From: Dyella sp. 2HG41-7
Lineage (GTDB): Bacteria > Pseudomonadota > Gammaproteobacteria > Xanthomonadales > Rhodanobacteraceae
Length of the DNA stretch: 64,000 bases
Direction of reading: 5' to 3'
Assembly (NCBI RefSeq): GCF_021390675.1
Contig: NZ_JAJEJV010000004.1
Location: 3,100,001-3,164,000 of the forward strand
The position numbers and the translations under genes were made by a program. Each line of letters opens with the position of its first letter. The stretch's first letter is position 1. Below are positions 55,658 through 64,000 of the stretch, piece after piece. The notes beneath the pieces are model-generated. The model ran no database searches. It had not been told where the DNA came from and saw nothing but the letters and a program-made list of their open reading frames with translations.

Positions 55658-56275
55658 ATGAAACTCTATTGCGTTGCCGCTTCTCCCAATGCCCGCAAAG
55701 CCATCGCCGTCGCGAAAGAACTCGGCGTGCCAATGGAAATTGTTCCATTGAACGTGCCCGCCGGCCAAACCAAGACGCCCGAATACTTGGCGATCAATCC
55801 GAATGGCAAATTTCCCGCGCTCACTGATGGCGATTTCGCGCTGTGGGAATCCAACGCGATCATGAAGTATGTCGCCTCCAAAAAGCCCAATAACCTATGG
55901 CCCAGCGATGCGCGTGCGCAAGCGGATGTCGATCGCTGGCTGTTTTGGGAGTCGGCGCATCTTACGCCGGCATGCAATCCGCTGATCTTCGAGAACTTCG
56001 TCAAGTCCGCCATTTTCAATCGCGGTCCGGCCGATCTGGATGTACTGGCGAAAGCCGAGCCTGTCTTCCATCAATTTGTGCAGGTGCTCGAACAGCACTT
56101 CGGCAAACACGCTTACCTCGTGGGCGATAGCCTCACGCTCGCGGACCTCGCGGTGTTTCCTGTGATGGACTATGCGGAGATGTGCAAGTACCCAATGGCC
56201 AACTATCCGAACACGATGCGGTGGTTGAACGGCGTGCGGCAGACTTCGCTTTATGCGAACAGCAAGGCCGCGTAA
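55658..56275 (+). CDS. Glutathione S-transferase family protein
   Basis: A 205-residue GST: thioredoxin-like domain with LYCVAASPNARKAIAVAKEL and INPNGKFPALTDGDFALWES, then the SNAIMKYVASK element and a helical domain with YLVGDSLTLADLAVFPVMDY. Ser in ASPNARK takes the usual catalytic position. It is 72 nt after the fusion gene and may share its transcript, making a small detoxification cassette. Confidence 0.9.
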   Translation: MKLYCVAASPNARKAIAVAKELGVPMEIVPLNVPAGQTKTPEYLAINPNGKFPALTDGDFALWESNAIMKYVASKKPNNLWPSDARAQADVDRWLFWESAHLTPACNPLIFENFVKSAIFNRGPADLDVLAKAEPVFHQFVQVLEQHFGKHAYLVGDSLTLADLAVFPVMDYAEMCKYPMANYPNTMRWLNGVRQTSLYANSKAA

Positions 56276-56286
56276 CTCGGCAAGCA

Positions 56287-56320
56287 CAAAAAAAGGCCAT
56301 CCGTCATGGATGGCCTTTTT
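56287..56320. terminator. Bidirectional terminator
   Basis: Stem GGCCATCC/GGATGGCC with A-run left and T-run right, between the GST gene and convergent mdh. Confidence 0.93.
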
Positions 56321-56339
56321 CAATTGCAAAAGCGAAGAA

Positions 56340-57326
56340 TTACTTCTTCGCGAACAGGTGCTCAACGCCCGCGCGCTCTTCGCGCAGTTCCTTCTCCGTG
56401 GCATCCATACGGCCACGCGAGAAATCGTTGATGTCCAGACCTTGCACGATTTCGTACTTGCCGCCCTTCACCGTAACCGGGTAGCCGTAGATCACGCCGG
56501 GCTTGATGCCGTAGGAACCGTCGGATGGAATACCCATCGACACCCAGTCGCCTTCCGTCGTACCCAGCGCCCACGTGCGCATATGATCGATCGCCGCAGA
56601 CGCTGCGGAAGCAGCGGATGAAGCACCGCGCGCCTTAATGATGGCGGCGCCGCGCTGCTGCACGGTGGGGATGAAATCCTTCTCGTACCACGTCTGGTCG
56701 ACCAGGCTGAGCGCCGGCTTGCCGCCCACCGTGGCGTGATGCAGATCCGGGTACTGCGTGGAGCTGTGATTGCCCCAGATGGTGACCTTCTTGATGTCGG
56801 TGGTGTGCTTGCCGGTTTTTTCGGCGAGCTGCGACAAAGCACGGTTGTGATCCAGACGCACCATCGCGGTGAAGCACTTCGGATCGAGATCCGGTGCGTT
56901 CTGCTGCGCGATCAGCGCATTGGTGTTGGCCGGGTTGCCCACCACCAGCACCTTCACGTCGCGCTTGGCGTGATCGTTCAGCGCCTTGCCTTGCGGTGCG
57001 AAGATCGCGCCGTTCGCTTCGAGCAGATCCTTGCGCTCCATGCCCGGGCCGCGCGGACGCGCGCCGACCAGCAGTGCGTAATCGACATCCTTGAAGGCGA
57101 CGTTGACGTCGTCCGTCGCGACCACACCGGCCAGCGTCGGGAACGCGCAGTCGTTGAGTTCCATCACTACGCCTTGCAGCGCGGGCAGCGCAGGCGTGAT
57201 TTCGAGCAGATGCAGAATCACCGGCTGATCCGGACCGAGCATGTCGCCGGCGGCAATACGGAACAACAGGGCGTAACCGATCTGGCCGGCTGCGCCGGTC
57301 ACGGCAACACGAACGGGGGCTTTCAT
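56340..57326 (-). CDS. mdh: Malate dehydrogenase (NAD)
   Basis: TCA-cycle enzyme of the cytosolic-type MDH group, 328 residues: [65 protein letters not shown] and the catalytic His in [18 protein letters not shown] lies 7 nt before the ATG at 57326. An Ala-rich insert, [17 protein letters not shown], fits the family. It follows an aspartate-type aminotransferase gene, together linking oxaloacetate, malate and aspartate. Confidence 0.96.
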   Translation of the reverse strand: MKAPVRVAVTGAAGQIGYALLFRIAAGDMLGPDQPVILHLLEITPALPALQGVVMELNDCAFPTLAGVVATDDVNVAFKDVDYALLVGARPRGPGMERKDLLEANGAIFAPQGKALNDHAKRDVKVLVVGNPANTNALIAQQNAPDLDPKCFTAMVRLDHNRALSQLAEKTGKHTTDIKKVTIWGNHSSTQYPDLHHATVGGKPALSLVDQTWYEKDFIPTVQQRGAAIIKARGASSAASAASAAIDHMRTWALGTTEGDWVSMGIPSDGSYGIKPGVIYGYPVTVKGGKYEIVQGLDINDFSRGRMDATEKELREERAGVEHLFAKK

Positions 57327-57390
57327 CGTGGCAACTCCTTCAGGTGCATAAAACGAGGCCCGCATCGTACGACACGGGCCGGTAAAGGGA

Positions 57391-58590
57391 TCAGCTTAGT
57401 TCAGCAAAGAATTCGGTAATGCGGGCAAGACCGGGTTCCAGCTGAGCCGTGGGACAGGTATAGGAAATGCGCATGGCGCGCGGTTCGCCGAATGCCGAAC
57501 CAGGCACGCAGGCGACGCCTTTCGCATTCAACAAAGCGGCGCAAAAATCGACGTCGTTTTCGATTTTCGTGCCGTTGTGACTTTTGCCGAACGCCACCGA
57601 GATATCGGGGAACGCATAGAACGCCCCCTGCGGACGCGGGCACACCACGCCGGGGATTTTGGTCAGCGCAGCGACCACGATATCGCGCTTCTGCGCAAAC
57701 TCCTTGCACTTGGCCTGCGGCACATCTTGCGGACCGCTGAACGCAGCGATGGCCGCTGCCGCGACCACTTCGGGCACGCTGGTAATGTGATTGGAGTTGA
57801 GCGTGGTAACGGCTTTGGCGACCGATTCCGGCGCTGCGATCAAACCCACGCGCCAGCCCGGCATGCCGTACGTTTTCGAAATCGAATCGACGAAGATCAA
57901 CCGATCGCGCAATTCCGGCCGCGCAAACACGAAGTTGTGATAACCGATACCGTCGAACACCATCGAGTTGTAGATGTCGTCGGTCACGATCCACGTATCG
58001 GGATACTTCGCCAGCACATCGCCCAACGCGGCGATTTCTTCGCGCGTATAGACCATGCCGGTGGGATTGGACGGATTGTTGAAAAGGAACACTTTCGGCT
58101 TGCGCGCGAGCGCCGTTTCCAGCTGCTGCGGCGTGAGCTTGTAGTTCTGCGCGGGGCCGCAATGCAGAACGTTGATCTTGGCGCCGACGATATCGGCGAT
58201 ATCGTGGTAAGTGGTCCAATACGGCGCGGCGAAACAAATCTCATCGCCGTCGTTGAGCAGCGCTTCGGCCAAGTTGTACAGCACCTGCTTTGCGCCAATA
58301 CCGACGGAAAGATTCATCCGGGTGTACCCGGTAAATCCAAGCGCCTCGATATGTTTGAGAAACGCATCCAGCAGCGCCTCGGAACCGCGATTGCTGCCGT
58401 ACTGGCCGCTGTCGTGCGAGAGCGATTCGCGGGCCGCGGCGTAAACATGCTCGCCAGGCAGAAAATTCGGTACGCCGATCGAGAAACTGATGATGTCGCG
58501 GCCGGCAGCCTTGAGCTGCTTGGCCTTCTCGGCAATGACCATGATCGCGCTGGGTTTGGCGCGGCCGACACGCTGGGCAAGCTGGGGCAT
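57391..58590 (-). CDS. Class I pyridoxal-phosphate aminotransferase (aspartate aminotransferase)
   Basis: A 399-residue fold-type I aminotransferase of the Ib subgroup: [31 protein letters not shown], the PLP lysine in [20 protein letters not shown], and [17 protein letters not shown] carrying the substrate-carboxylate Arg. Aspartate is the likeliest amino donor given the neighbour mdh; other substrates such as prephenate cannot be excluded for subgroup Ib. Confidence 0.9.
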   Translation of the reverse strand: MPQLAQRVGRAKPSAIMVIAEKAKQLKAAGRDIISFSIGVPNFLPGEHVYAAARESLSHDSGQYGSNRGSEALLDAFLKHIEALGFTGYTRMNLSVGIGAKQVLYNLAEALLNDGDEICFAAPYWTTYHDIADIVGAKINVLHCGPAQNYKLTPQQLETALARKPKVFLFNNPSNPTGMVYTREEIAALGDVLAKYPDTWIVTDDIYNSMVFDGIGYHNFVFARPELRDRLIFVDSISKTYGMPGWRVGLIAAPESVAKAVTTLNSNHITSVPEVVAAAAIAAFSGPQDVPQAKCKEFAQKRDIVVAALTKIPGVVCPRPQGAFYAFPDISVAFGKSHNGTKIENDVDFCAALLNAKGVACVPGSAFGEPRAMRISYTCPTAQLEPGLARITEFFAELS

Positions 58591-58795
58591 GGCTTCCTCG
58601 GTTGGGGAACGGAGACAGCAAACTCCGCAATTTTAGCATGTGGCGGTGCGGCAACCGCGAACCCCGGCCCCTGAACGAAAAACTCCTATTGCTCCGTCAC
58701 CGTCCGCTGGCATGATGCGGATGCCGCCAAAGTACTGGGCGGGGGGAAGGTCATCCGGTCAGCAGTCAAGCCACAGACGCAAGGAGTAGATGCCT
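58591..58795. other. Divergent intergenic region, aminotransferase / GlsB-like
   Basis: About 205 nt. A TAAAAT element near 58630 (minus strand) could serve the aminotransferase gene. AAGGAG at 58781-58786 serves the rightward gene. Nothing else was recognised. Confidence 0.4.
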
Positions 58796-59050
58796 ATGTT
58801 CCATATCCTCTGGTCCATCATCGTGGGTTTTATCGTCGGCCTTATCGCACGCTGGATCGTGCCGGGCGCCGATCATTACGGCTTCATCATGACCACCGTG
58901 GTGGGTATCGTCGGTTCCATCATCGGCGGTTTTATCGGAACGCTGTTCAAGAAGCCCGACCCTGGCCAGAAATTCCATACGGCGGGTTTCCTGATGTCAA
59001 TCGTCGGCGCGATCATCCTGTTGTACTTGCTGCGTTTTGTCGTTCATTGA
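58796..59050 (+). CDS. GlsB/YeaQ/YmgE family stress-response membrane protein
   Basis: An 84-residue transglycosylase-associated protein with three membrane segments: WSIIVGFIVGLIARWIVPGA, IMTTVVGIVGSIIGGFIGTL and MSIVGAIILLYLLRFVV. The ATG at 58796 has AAGGAG 9 nt upstream; the ATG at 58790 is only 3 nt from it and less likely. The family is stress-induced in E. coli; its activity is unknown. Confidence 0.9.
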   Translation: MFHILWSIIVGFIVGLIARWIVPGADHYGFIMTTVVGIVGSIIGGFIGTLFKKPDPGQKFHTAGFLMSIVGAIILLYLLRFVVH

Positions 59051-59070
59051 GACCCGTTTTCTTTACACAC

Positions 59071-59106
59071 AAAAAAGCACGGCAGGTCGCCCCGCCGTGC
59101 TTTTTT
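59071..59106. terminator. Bidirectional terminator
   Basis: GCACGGC...GCCGTGC stem flanked by A6 and T6, between the GlsB-like gene and convergent yidB-like gene. Confidence 0.92.
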
Positions 59107-59124
59107 CATGCCTGACCTAAGCGA

Positions 59125-59562
59125 TTAGGCGCTTCGCGCGGCAAGCAGCTTTTCAGCCAGCCCGCCCAACATGGACAGGTCGAACCCGCCACCACCGCCC
59201 GAAGGCGCTTGGCCGTCCGGCGTGAGGTGATCGACCGCATGCGGCAGCACCTGCGCGAGCTGGCCCACCAGCTGACCCGGGTCCACGCCCAGCTTGCCGG
59301 CGGCATTGTTCACCACCGAATCCAGGCCCGACTTCTGCAGCACCTGATTGAGCTGGTCGCCCGAAATCGCCTGGTTGGCGCCATTGCCAATCCAGGACTG
59401 AACTGCATCGCCCAGGCCATGCTGCTGCAAGGTGCTCGCCAATCCCTGTACGCCGCCCGCCTGCTGAATCAATTGCCCGGCCACGGACACCAGCGACGAT
59501 GCGCCGCCCGCGTCGCCCTGACCGCCGCTCAACATACTGGTCAAATTGCCGAGTAAGGACAT
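59125..59562 (-). CDS. YidB-like DUF937 protein
   Basis: A 145-residue Gly/Gln-rich protein: LSGGQGDAGGASSLVSVAGQ, then GLASTLQQHGLGDAVQSWIG with the conserved W, GNGANQAISGDQLNQVLQKSG and a Gly-rich loop (PSGGGGGFDL). This matches DUF937/YidB. Function unknown. The ATG at 59562 follows AAGGAG. Confidence 0.88.
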   Translation of the reverse strand: MSLLGNLTSMLSGGQGDAGGASSLVSVAGQLIQQAGGVQGLASTLQQHGLGDAVQSWIGNGANQAISGDQLNQVLQKSGLDSVVNNAAGKLGVDPGQLVGQLAQVLPHAVDHLTPDGQAPSGGGGGFDLSMLGGLAEKLLAARSA

Positions 59563-59701
59563 CACTGCACTCCTTTGAAGTAGGGAAGCCGAACCCCGCG
59601 ATTCTATGTCCGGATTGGCTACAGGGTGGTAACAAACTCGTGAAAAAAAACCGCCATGGCGAACCATGGCGGCCTTAGGTGGAAATGTTCTAAAACGCGA
59701 A

Positions 59702-60211
59702 TCAGCCGCGTTGGTCGAGCACCGTGTTCCATTCCTTGACGCGATCGGCCTGCGCGGCGAGCAATGCGTCCACGTCGCCTTCCAGGGTCACCTTCTCGAT
59801 GGTGTCGCCTTGCTTGATCGCATTGACCACCGCCTGGTCGTCGGCGCCGACAATTTCGCCGAACACGCTGTGCTTGCCGTCCAGCCACGGCGTCGCGCCG
59901 TGCGTGATGAAGAACTGACTGCCGTTGGTGCGCGGACCGGCATTGGCCATCGACAGAATGCCGGGCTTGTCATGGCGCAGCGACGCATGGAATTCGTCTT
60001 CGAAACGATAACCTGGACCGCCGCGACCACTGCCCTCGGGGCAGCCGCCCTGGATCATGAAGTCGGCGATCACGCGATGAAACGACAAACCATCGTAATA
60101 ACCGCGACGCGCCAGATTGACAAAACTCGCCACCGTCACCGGTGTTTTGTCTTCGTGCAAACGCAGATGGATCGGGCCGCGATTGGTAGTGATCGTAACT
60201 TGAATGGCCAT
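59702..60211 (-). CDS. ppiB: Cytoplasmic cyclophilin-type peptidyl-prolyl isomerase
   Basis: A 169-residue cyclophilin without a signal peptide: [40 protein letters not shown], and [18 protein letters not shown] with the conserved Trp. The ATG at 60211 follows GAGGAAC; an upstream in-frame start would add an unrelated stretch. Confidence 0.94.
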   Translation of the reverse strand: MAIQVTITTNRGPIHLRLHEDKTPVTVASFVNLARRGYYDGLSFHRVIADFMIQGGCPEGSGRGGPGYRFEDEFHASLRHDKPGILSMANAGPRTNGSQFFITHGATPWLDGKHSVFGEIVGADDQAVVNAIKQGDTIEKVTLEGDVDALLAAQADRVKEWNTVLDQRG

Positions 60212-60292
60212 GGATGTTCCTCGTAAAAGTTGAGCGATAACACCCGAAGCGAAGCCGAGTGCTAAGCCCATAAGGATACCCTTTAGGGCCGC

Positions 60293-62062
60293 TTACAGGT
60301 GAACCAAAACAGACCCTATAGCCCCCAGCATGCTCGCCTGCAGCAGCCCGGCGCCACGCGCCGTTCCTTGAGGCGTCGGCACATCCGCAGGCCAGGGCTG
60401 CCCTTCGAAAAGATGGGCCCAGAGGCGATCCAGCGCTGCGTAACCGTAGGGCAACAGCGGCAGATGGTTATTGCCAAAACCCGGCAACGCAAGGAACGCG
60501 TCGAAATGCTGGGCATACGGCACTTTCCAATACAGCGGCTGCCGACCTTCGGCGCGCAGCCAGGCAACGTAAGGCTCTGACGTGAAGACAGTAGGAAGCA
60601 GGCCGTCGTCGGCACCGTGCACCACCCACAGAGGCAGCTCTTTGCTCGGCAGCTGCGCAGCGAGCGTTCGAACCGAAGCATGCAGCGCACGCGCATCCGC
60701 GTCGTCGCCCGTCCACAACTGGCGAAGGCCTGCAATGCCTCTCCATGTCGGATCGGCGCTTTCGTCGACGCCACCGAACAAACCGATGCCGTTTCCCGGA
60801 GGAATCCCCGCCGCATCGGCCCACCAACTCGCGCGTGTCGCCTCGTCCGCGACGCCGGGTCGGCCGTTGACCATCGCGGCGTAGCGAAAACCGCAAGGCA
60901 TGTCGTTCGCATCGCGACGCAAATAGGCCGATGCATACGCCACATCGATCACGCGCCACAAATCCAACGCGGTGGAAGACGCCGCCGTTGCCATCACGCG
61001 ATCCGTCCAACCGGTGCTGCGCAAATGCGTGTGCGCCTCCACCGCTTTTTCTTCGACCGTCGACGATTTCAACCAACCTTGCGCGTGCAGCCTGGCGCAA
61101 CGCGCCGTCCACGCCGCATGCTGCGCACCGTTCGCATCGCGTGCGAACGGCGTCGATGCGTAGCGTTGATCCATCAACGCGCACGGCAGCCACATGGCCG
61201 CCTCCGTCATGTAATCGAATGCAGCGCGTCCGTGTTGCGGCGTATGTACGTTCGGTTCGAGCGCGACGACACCGGCCAGCATGCCGCCATCGTCGAATCC
61301 CGCCGCCTGCAACACCGCACCACCGCCATTGGAAAGACCTGTCGCGATGATCTTCGTGTTTCGTGGCGTAAACGGCGCTTCGCCCGGAAACGCACGATCC
61401 AACATCGCCAAACCGAACTGCACCGCCTGCAATACATGGCGTCCCCAATCGGCCTCCGGGTTGTCGCCCGAATGCGCATGCTTGAACGCGATGCCTTCGC
61501 CTTTCGTTTCGCGCGGTTCGAATTCCAACATCGCCGTCCCGCGCTTGGCGCGTTCGCCATTCAACGCAGCGCCGCTGTCGTCGGAAAAATCGAAATAGCC
61601 GGAACCCGTTCCCTTATCCGTATACGTCACCGCGCAACCACGCGGCAAACCCCATGCACCGGCAAGCGCAATCGCGCCGTAAATACCGCGCGAACCCGAC
61701 GATGCCGTCACTACCAGACAACGATGCGCATGGTCGAAATCATCCGGCACCTGCACCAACACGCGATGCGGCGCACGCGCGCTGGGAATCGTTGCAAACG
61801 CCTGATACTCCCTGCCCGGCACATCCGGCGCTGCGCCGTAGACCGTGCCGTATCCACCGAGCGGACCGAGATCGGCAATCCCTTTCCAACTCATCTGAAT
61901 CGCCCGCCGACGCAATGTCTGTGCGTCCGGGTGCGCGGCGTCCGCAAATGCGACCGGCATGCCCTTCAAACCATCGAGCCCGAGTCCTGCACTAAGCAGA
62001 TCGTCGCCATCGCGATGCGTGGTGACTAACACCTCGCTCTGCATGAATTCGAGTGCTTGCAT
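60293..62062 (-). CDS. D-(-)-3-hydroxybutyrate oligomer hydrolase-like protein
   Basis: A 589-residue alpha/beta-hydrolase-type protein of the 3HB-oligomer hydrolase family, which cleaves soluble oligomers from polyhydroxybutyrate breakdown. Seen: VTASSGSRGIYGAIALAGAW, VTYTDKGTGSGYFDF, the nucleophile-type IIATGLSNGGGAVLQ, DRVMATAASSTALDLW and VVHGADDGLLPTVF. The ATG at 62062 has GAGG 6 nt upstream. It has no signal peptide, whereas some relatives are exported and longer (about 690). No phaC or phaZ gene is in this window, so the pathway link is inferred. Confidence 0.82.
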   Translation of the reverse strand: MQALEFMQSEVLVTTHRDGDDLLSAGLGLDGLKGMPVAFADAAHPDAQTLRRRAIQMSWKGIADLGPLGGYGTVYGAAPDVPGREYQAFATIPSARAPHRVLVQVPDDFDHAHRCLVVTASSGSRGIYGAIALAGAWGLPRGCAVTYTDKGTGSGYFDFSDDSGAALNGERAKRGTAMLEFEPRETKGEGIAFKHAHSGDNPEADWGRHVLQAVQFGLAMLDRAFPGEAPFTPRNTKIIATGLSNGGGAVLQAAGFDDGGMLAGVVALEPNVHTPQHGRAAFDYMTEAAMWLPCALMDQRYASTPFARDANGAQHAAWTARCARLHAQGWLKSSTVEEKAVEAHTHLRSTGWTDRVMATAASSTALDLWRVIDVAYASAYLRRDANDMPCGFRYAAMVNGRPGVADEATRASWWADAAGIPPGNGIGLFGGVDESADPTWRGIAGLRQLWTGDDADARALHASVRTLAAQLPSKELPLWVVHGADDGLLPTVFTSEPYVAWLRAEGRQPLYWKVPYAQHFDAFLALPGFGNNHLPLLPYGYAALDRLWAHLFEGQPWPADVPTPQGTARGAGLLQASMLGAIGSVLVHL

Positions 62063-62236
62063 GGAAACCTCTTTCGCCGTTGCTTGCGACAACAGGATGG
62101 ACGCATCGCCCATCCTATCGAGATATTTCTGCGGCGACGACGTCGAGGTTGCAAAGTAAGCTCGCTTACACACTTCGCGCTTGCGATCGTCATGCACGCC
62201 GGGCAAGCTTGCGCGTTTTCATCACGCGGAGCCGTC

Positions 62237-62515
62237 ATGTCCAAGCAAACGAACATCCTGCAACTTCTTCCCGCCACGGGCTGGGTCGCCGTCTACGACG
62301 AAAGCGGCGAAGAAAGCGCATCCACTCTGATCTGCTTCGCGCTCGTAGAAACCATCGACAACGGCAACAAGACGCAGACCGTGCGCCCGATGCACGCCGA
62401 CGGCAAACACATCGCCTTCGCCGACGACGCCGCCAACTTCGTGCGTGTTGAAGAGCTCGCCGAATTTGAGGAAGACGAAGAAGAGGACGAGGAAGAGGAA
62501 GACGCCGAGGCGTGA
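62237..62515 (+). CDS. Small protein with acidic C-terminal tail, unknown function
   Basis: A 92-residue protein from the ATG at 62237 (CGGAG 5 nt upstream). Residues 1-70 look folded (LLPATGWVAVYDESGEE, STLICFALVETIDNG, KHIAFADDAANFVRVEE); the last 20 are almost all Glu/Asp (FEEDEEEDEEEEDAEA). Codon use fits the neighbours. I do not recognise the family. Acidic tails of this kind occur in nucleic-acid mimics and chaperone-binding proteins, but nothing here proves that. Confidence 0.75.
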   Translation: MSKQTNILQLLPATGWVAVYDESGEESASTLICFALVETIDNGNKTQTVRPMHADGKHIAFADDAANFVRVEELAEFEEDEEEDEEEEDAEA

Positions 62516-62945
62516 TACCGGCGCAAAGCGCCGGCACAAAGTGCGCGCCAGGAAGGCGCGCCGCTCTTCCCGGGGTCCCTTGGGTGTGGTGAAGGGCTGG
62601 CGGATCAGGCCTCGTAGGGGGCATGGGCATGGATGCCCATGCCTTTTCGTCAGCACAGGATGTGCTGTCGAAAAGCCCCGCCAGTCCTTCACGGACTTGG
62701 CGGGCAGGACGCCCGCCAAGCGCACCCTCGGGGGTGCCCTTCTCTTTGGTTACTTTCTCTTGGGCAAGCAAGAGAAAGTGACTCGGTCCTTCAGGACCGA
62801 AAGCGCCGCAGGCAATGCTCACAGGCGCGGCAAATTCAAAAAGCACAGTGAAAAGTCATCCGGCGAGGTTGCCCCTCACCCCAGCCCTCTCCCCGACGGG
62901 GAGAGGGCGCAAAAAGGCCAGCAAGCAACCTGTCACATAACCCTG
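62516..62945 (+). repeat. Train of perfect hairpins and REP-like repeat before typA
   Basis: Non-coding. In order: CCGGCGC/GCGCCGG (62518-62534); GGCATGGGCAT/ATGCCCATGCC (62620-62643); a 14-of-15 stem 62643-62657/62661-62675; alternative stems CCCGCCAGTCC/GGAC-TTGGCGGG (62677-62704) and TTGGCGGGC/GCCCGCCAA (62697-62719); GCACCC/GGGTGC (62722-62737); ACTTTCTCTTG/CAAGAGAAAGT (62752-62779); TCGGTCCT/AGGACCGA (62783-62800); and GCCCTCTCCCCG/CGGGGAGAGGGC (62884-62908), which belongs to the repeat also seen near 1000. The stretch TTTGGTTACTTTCTC...AGAGAAAGTGAC is a motif I have met between genes in many Proteobacteria. Open frames through it are by-products of the palindromes. Confidence 0.7.
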
Positions 62946-62951
62946 TATAAT
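62946..62951 (+). promoter_or_regulatory. -10 element of typA
   Basis: Perfect TATAAT, 62 nt before the ATG; no clear -35 hexamer at the right distance. Confidence 0.55.
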
Positions 62952-63013
62952 CCGCAAGTTAACCCTACCGAAACCAGCGCGGCAGCCTTATGGCGCGCCC
63001 GAGCCCTTTATCC

Positions 63014-64000
63014 ATGTCCATCGAAAACCTGCGCAATATCGCCATCGTCGCCCACGTCGACCACGGCAAAACCACCCTCGTCGACCAGCTGCTGAAGCAG
63101 TCGGGCACCCTGTCCGAACGCACCGTGCTGGCCGAACGCGTGATGGACAGCAACGACCAGGAAAAGGAACGCGGCATCACCATCCTGGCCAAGAACACCG
63201 CTATCACCTGGCGCGAAAACCGCATCAACATCGTCGACACCCCAGGCCACGCCGACTTTGGCGGCGAAGTGGAACGCGTGTTGTCGATGGTGGACACCGT
63301 GCTGATCCTGGTCGACGCGATGGACGGCCCGATGCCGCAGACGCGCTTCGTCACGCAAAAGGCATTCGCCATGGGCTTCAAGCCCATCGTCGTGGTGAAC
63401 AAGATCGACCGCCCCGGCTCGCGCCCGGACTGGGTGGTGGAGCAAGTGTGGGATCTGTTCGACCGTCTCGGCGCCACGCCGGAGCAGATGGATTTCCCGA
63501 TCGTCTACGCGTCCGCACTGAACGGTTACGCCTCGCTCGATCACGACGCCCGCGAAGGCGACATGACCCCGCTTTACCAGGCGATCATGGACCACGCGCC
63601 GAAGCCGGACGTGGACCCCACCGGTCCGTTCCAGATGCGCATCAGCCAGCTCGACTACAACAACTTCGTCGGCGTGATCGGCATCGGCCGCATCCAGCGC
63701 GGCACGTTGAAGAAGAACATGCCGGTCGCGGTGATCGATCGCCACGGCAAAAAGCGCCAAGGCAAGGTGCTGCAGGTGCTCGGCTTCCTCGGTCTTGAGC
63801 GCATCGAGCAGGACACCGCCGAAGCCGGCGACATCGTCGCCATCTCCGGCATTCAAGAGCTGACCATTTCCGACACGGTCTGCGCGCTCGACGCACCCGA
63901 AGCGCTGCCCGCGCTCACCGTCGACGAACCGACCATCAGCATGACTTTCCAGGTGAACAACTCGCCGTTCGCCGGCAACAAAGATCTCTCCGGCGGCAAG
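63014..64000 (+). CDS. typA: Translational GTPase TypA/BipA (partial, N-terminal part)
   Basis: Ribosome-binding GTPase related to EF-G, needed for ribosome assembly at low temperature and stress. 329 codons are visible of about 605-615. G domain: G1 [11 protein letters not shown]2 [13 protein letters not shown]3 [21 protein letters not shown]4 [14 protein letters not shown]5 [10 protein letters not shown]; domain II begins [20 protein letters not shown]. The ATG at 63014 fits the family start [16 protein letters not shown]. It runs off the right edge. Confidence 0.97.
   Translation, partial: MSIENLRNIAIVAHVDHGKTTLVDQLLKQSGTLSERTVLAERVMDSNDQEKERGITILAKNTAITWRENRINIVDTPGHADFGGEVERVLSMVDTVLILVDAMDGPMPQTRFVTQKAFAMGFKPIVVVNKIDRPGSRPDWVVEQVWDLFDRLGATPEQMDFPIVYASALNGYASLDHDAREGDMTPLYQAIMDHAPKPDVDPTGPFQMRISQLDYNNFVGVIGIGRIQRGTLKKNMPVAVIDRHGKKRQGKVLQVLGFLGLERIEQDTAEAGDIVAISGIQELTISDTVCALDAPEALPALTVDEPTISMTFQVNNSPFAGNKDLSGGK

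Noticed and set aside
62445-63095. A 216-codon plus-strand frame running from the acidic-protein gene into typA
   Set aside because: It crosses two real genes in another frame and the hairpin train; its length is a by-product of GC-rich repeats.

Overview
The window is a gene-dense, GC-rich stretch of a gammaproteobacterial chromosome. Gene order and family choice fit the Xanthomonadales, probably Rhodanobacteraceae (Dyella/Rhodanobacter-like). The support is a pcnB-folK-panB-panC-panD block, nnr-tsaE-amidase-mutL beside queG, gcvR-bcp divergent from dapA and a bamC-like lipoprotein gene, an NAD-type isocitrate dehydrogenase and a seven-iron ferredoxin. The placement is inferred from content, not from a database search. 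Both ends are cut inside genes: murJ on the left, typA on the right.

Layout. 1-11.5 kb: murJ (partial) diverges from rpsT. A leftward series follows: rplU-rpmA-obgE, then a translationally coupled jetA-jetB-jetC condensin set, then a Tat-exported glycosylasparaginase and cutC. The Jet set matches the Wadjet anti-plasmid SMC complex but has no jetD nuclease gene next to it. 11.5-22.4 kb: uvrA, a hotdog thioesterase, a VOC protein, a DUF4139 secreted protein, two crotonase-family genes and a coupled FKBP-DUF1289-Nudix-sulfurtransferase series. 22.4-33.4 kb: mutL, the amidase, tsaE and nnr, divergent from queG, then the pantothenate/folate/poly(A) operon and tRNA-Glu. 33.4-43.6 kb: fdxA, bamC-like-dapA, gcvR, a large nested inverted repeat, bcp, phoH, thiD, lpxO, an ECF41 sigma factor with its partner gene, NAD-isocitrate dehydrogenase and an AhpD-like/glutaredoxin pair.

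43.7-53.9 kb: a BepA-type protease, phoB-phoR, ppk1 and ppx form a phosphate/polyphosphate block interrupted by an opposite-strand secreted HAF-repeat protein. A periplasmic cyclophilin and lpxH follow. 53.9-64 kb: an ArsR regulator with a strong dyad upstream, an unusual AHSA1-GST fusion and a second GST; then mdh, an aspartate-type aminotransferase, small envelope/stress proteins, ppiB, a 3-hydroxybutyrate-oligomer hydrolase, a small acidic protein, a train of hairpins and typA.

Most worth a second look: the 267-nt three-way-junction palindrome after gcvR (36101-36367), jetABC without jetD, the matched ECF41 promoter pair, the ArsR/AHSA1-GST cassette, and the hairpin train before typA. No CRISPR array, insertion sequence, integrase or rRNA was seen.
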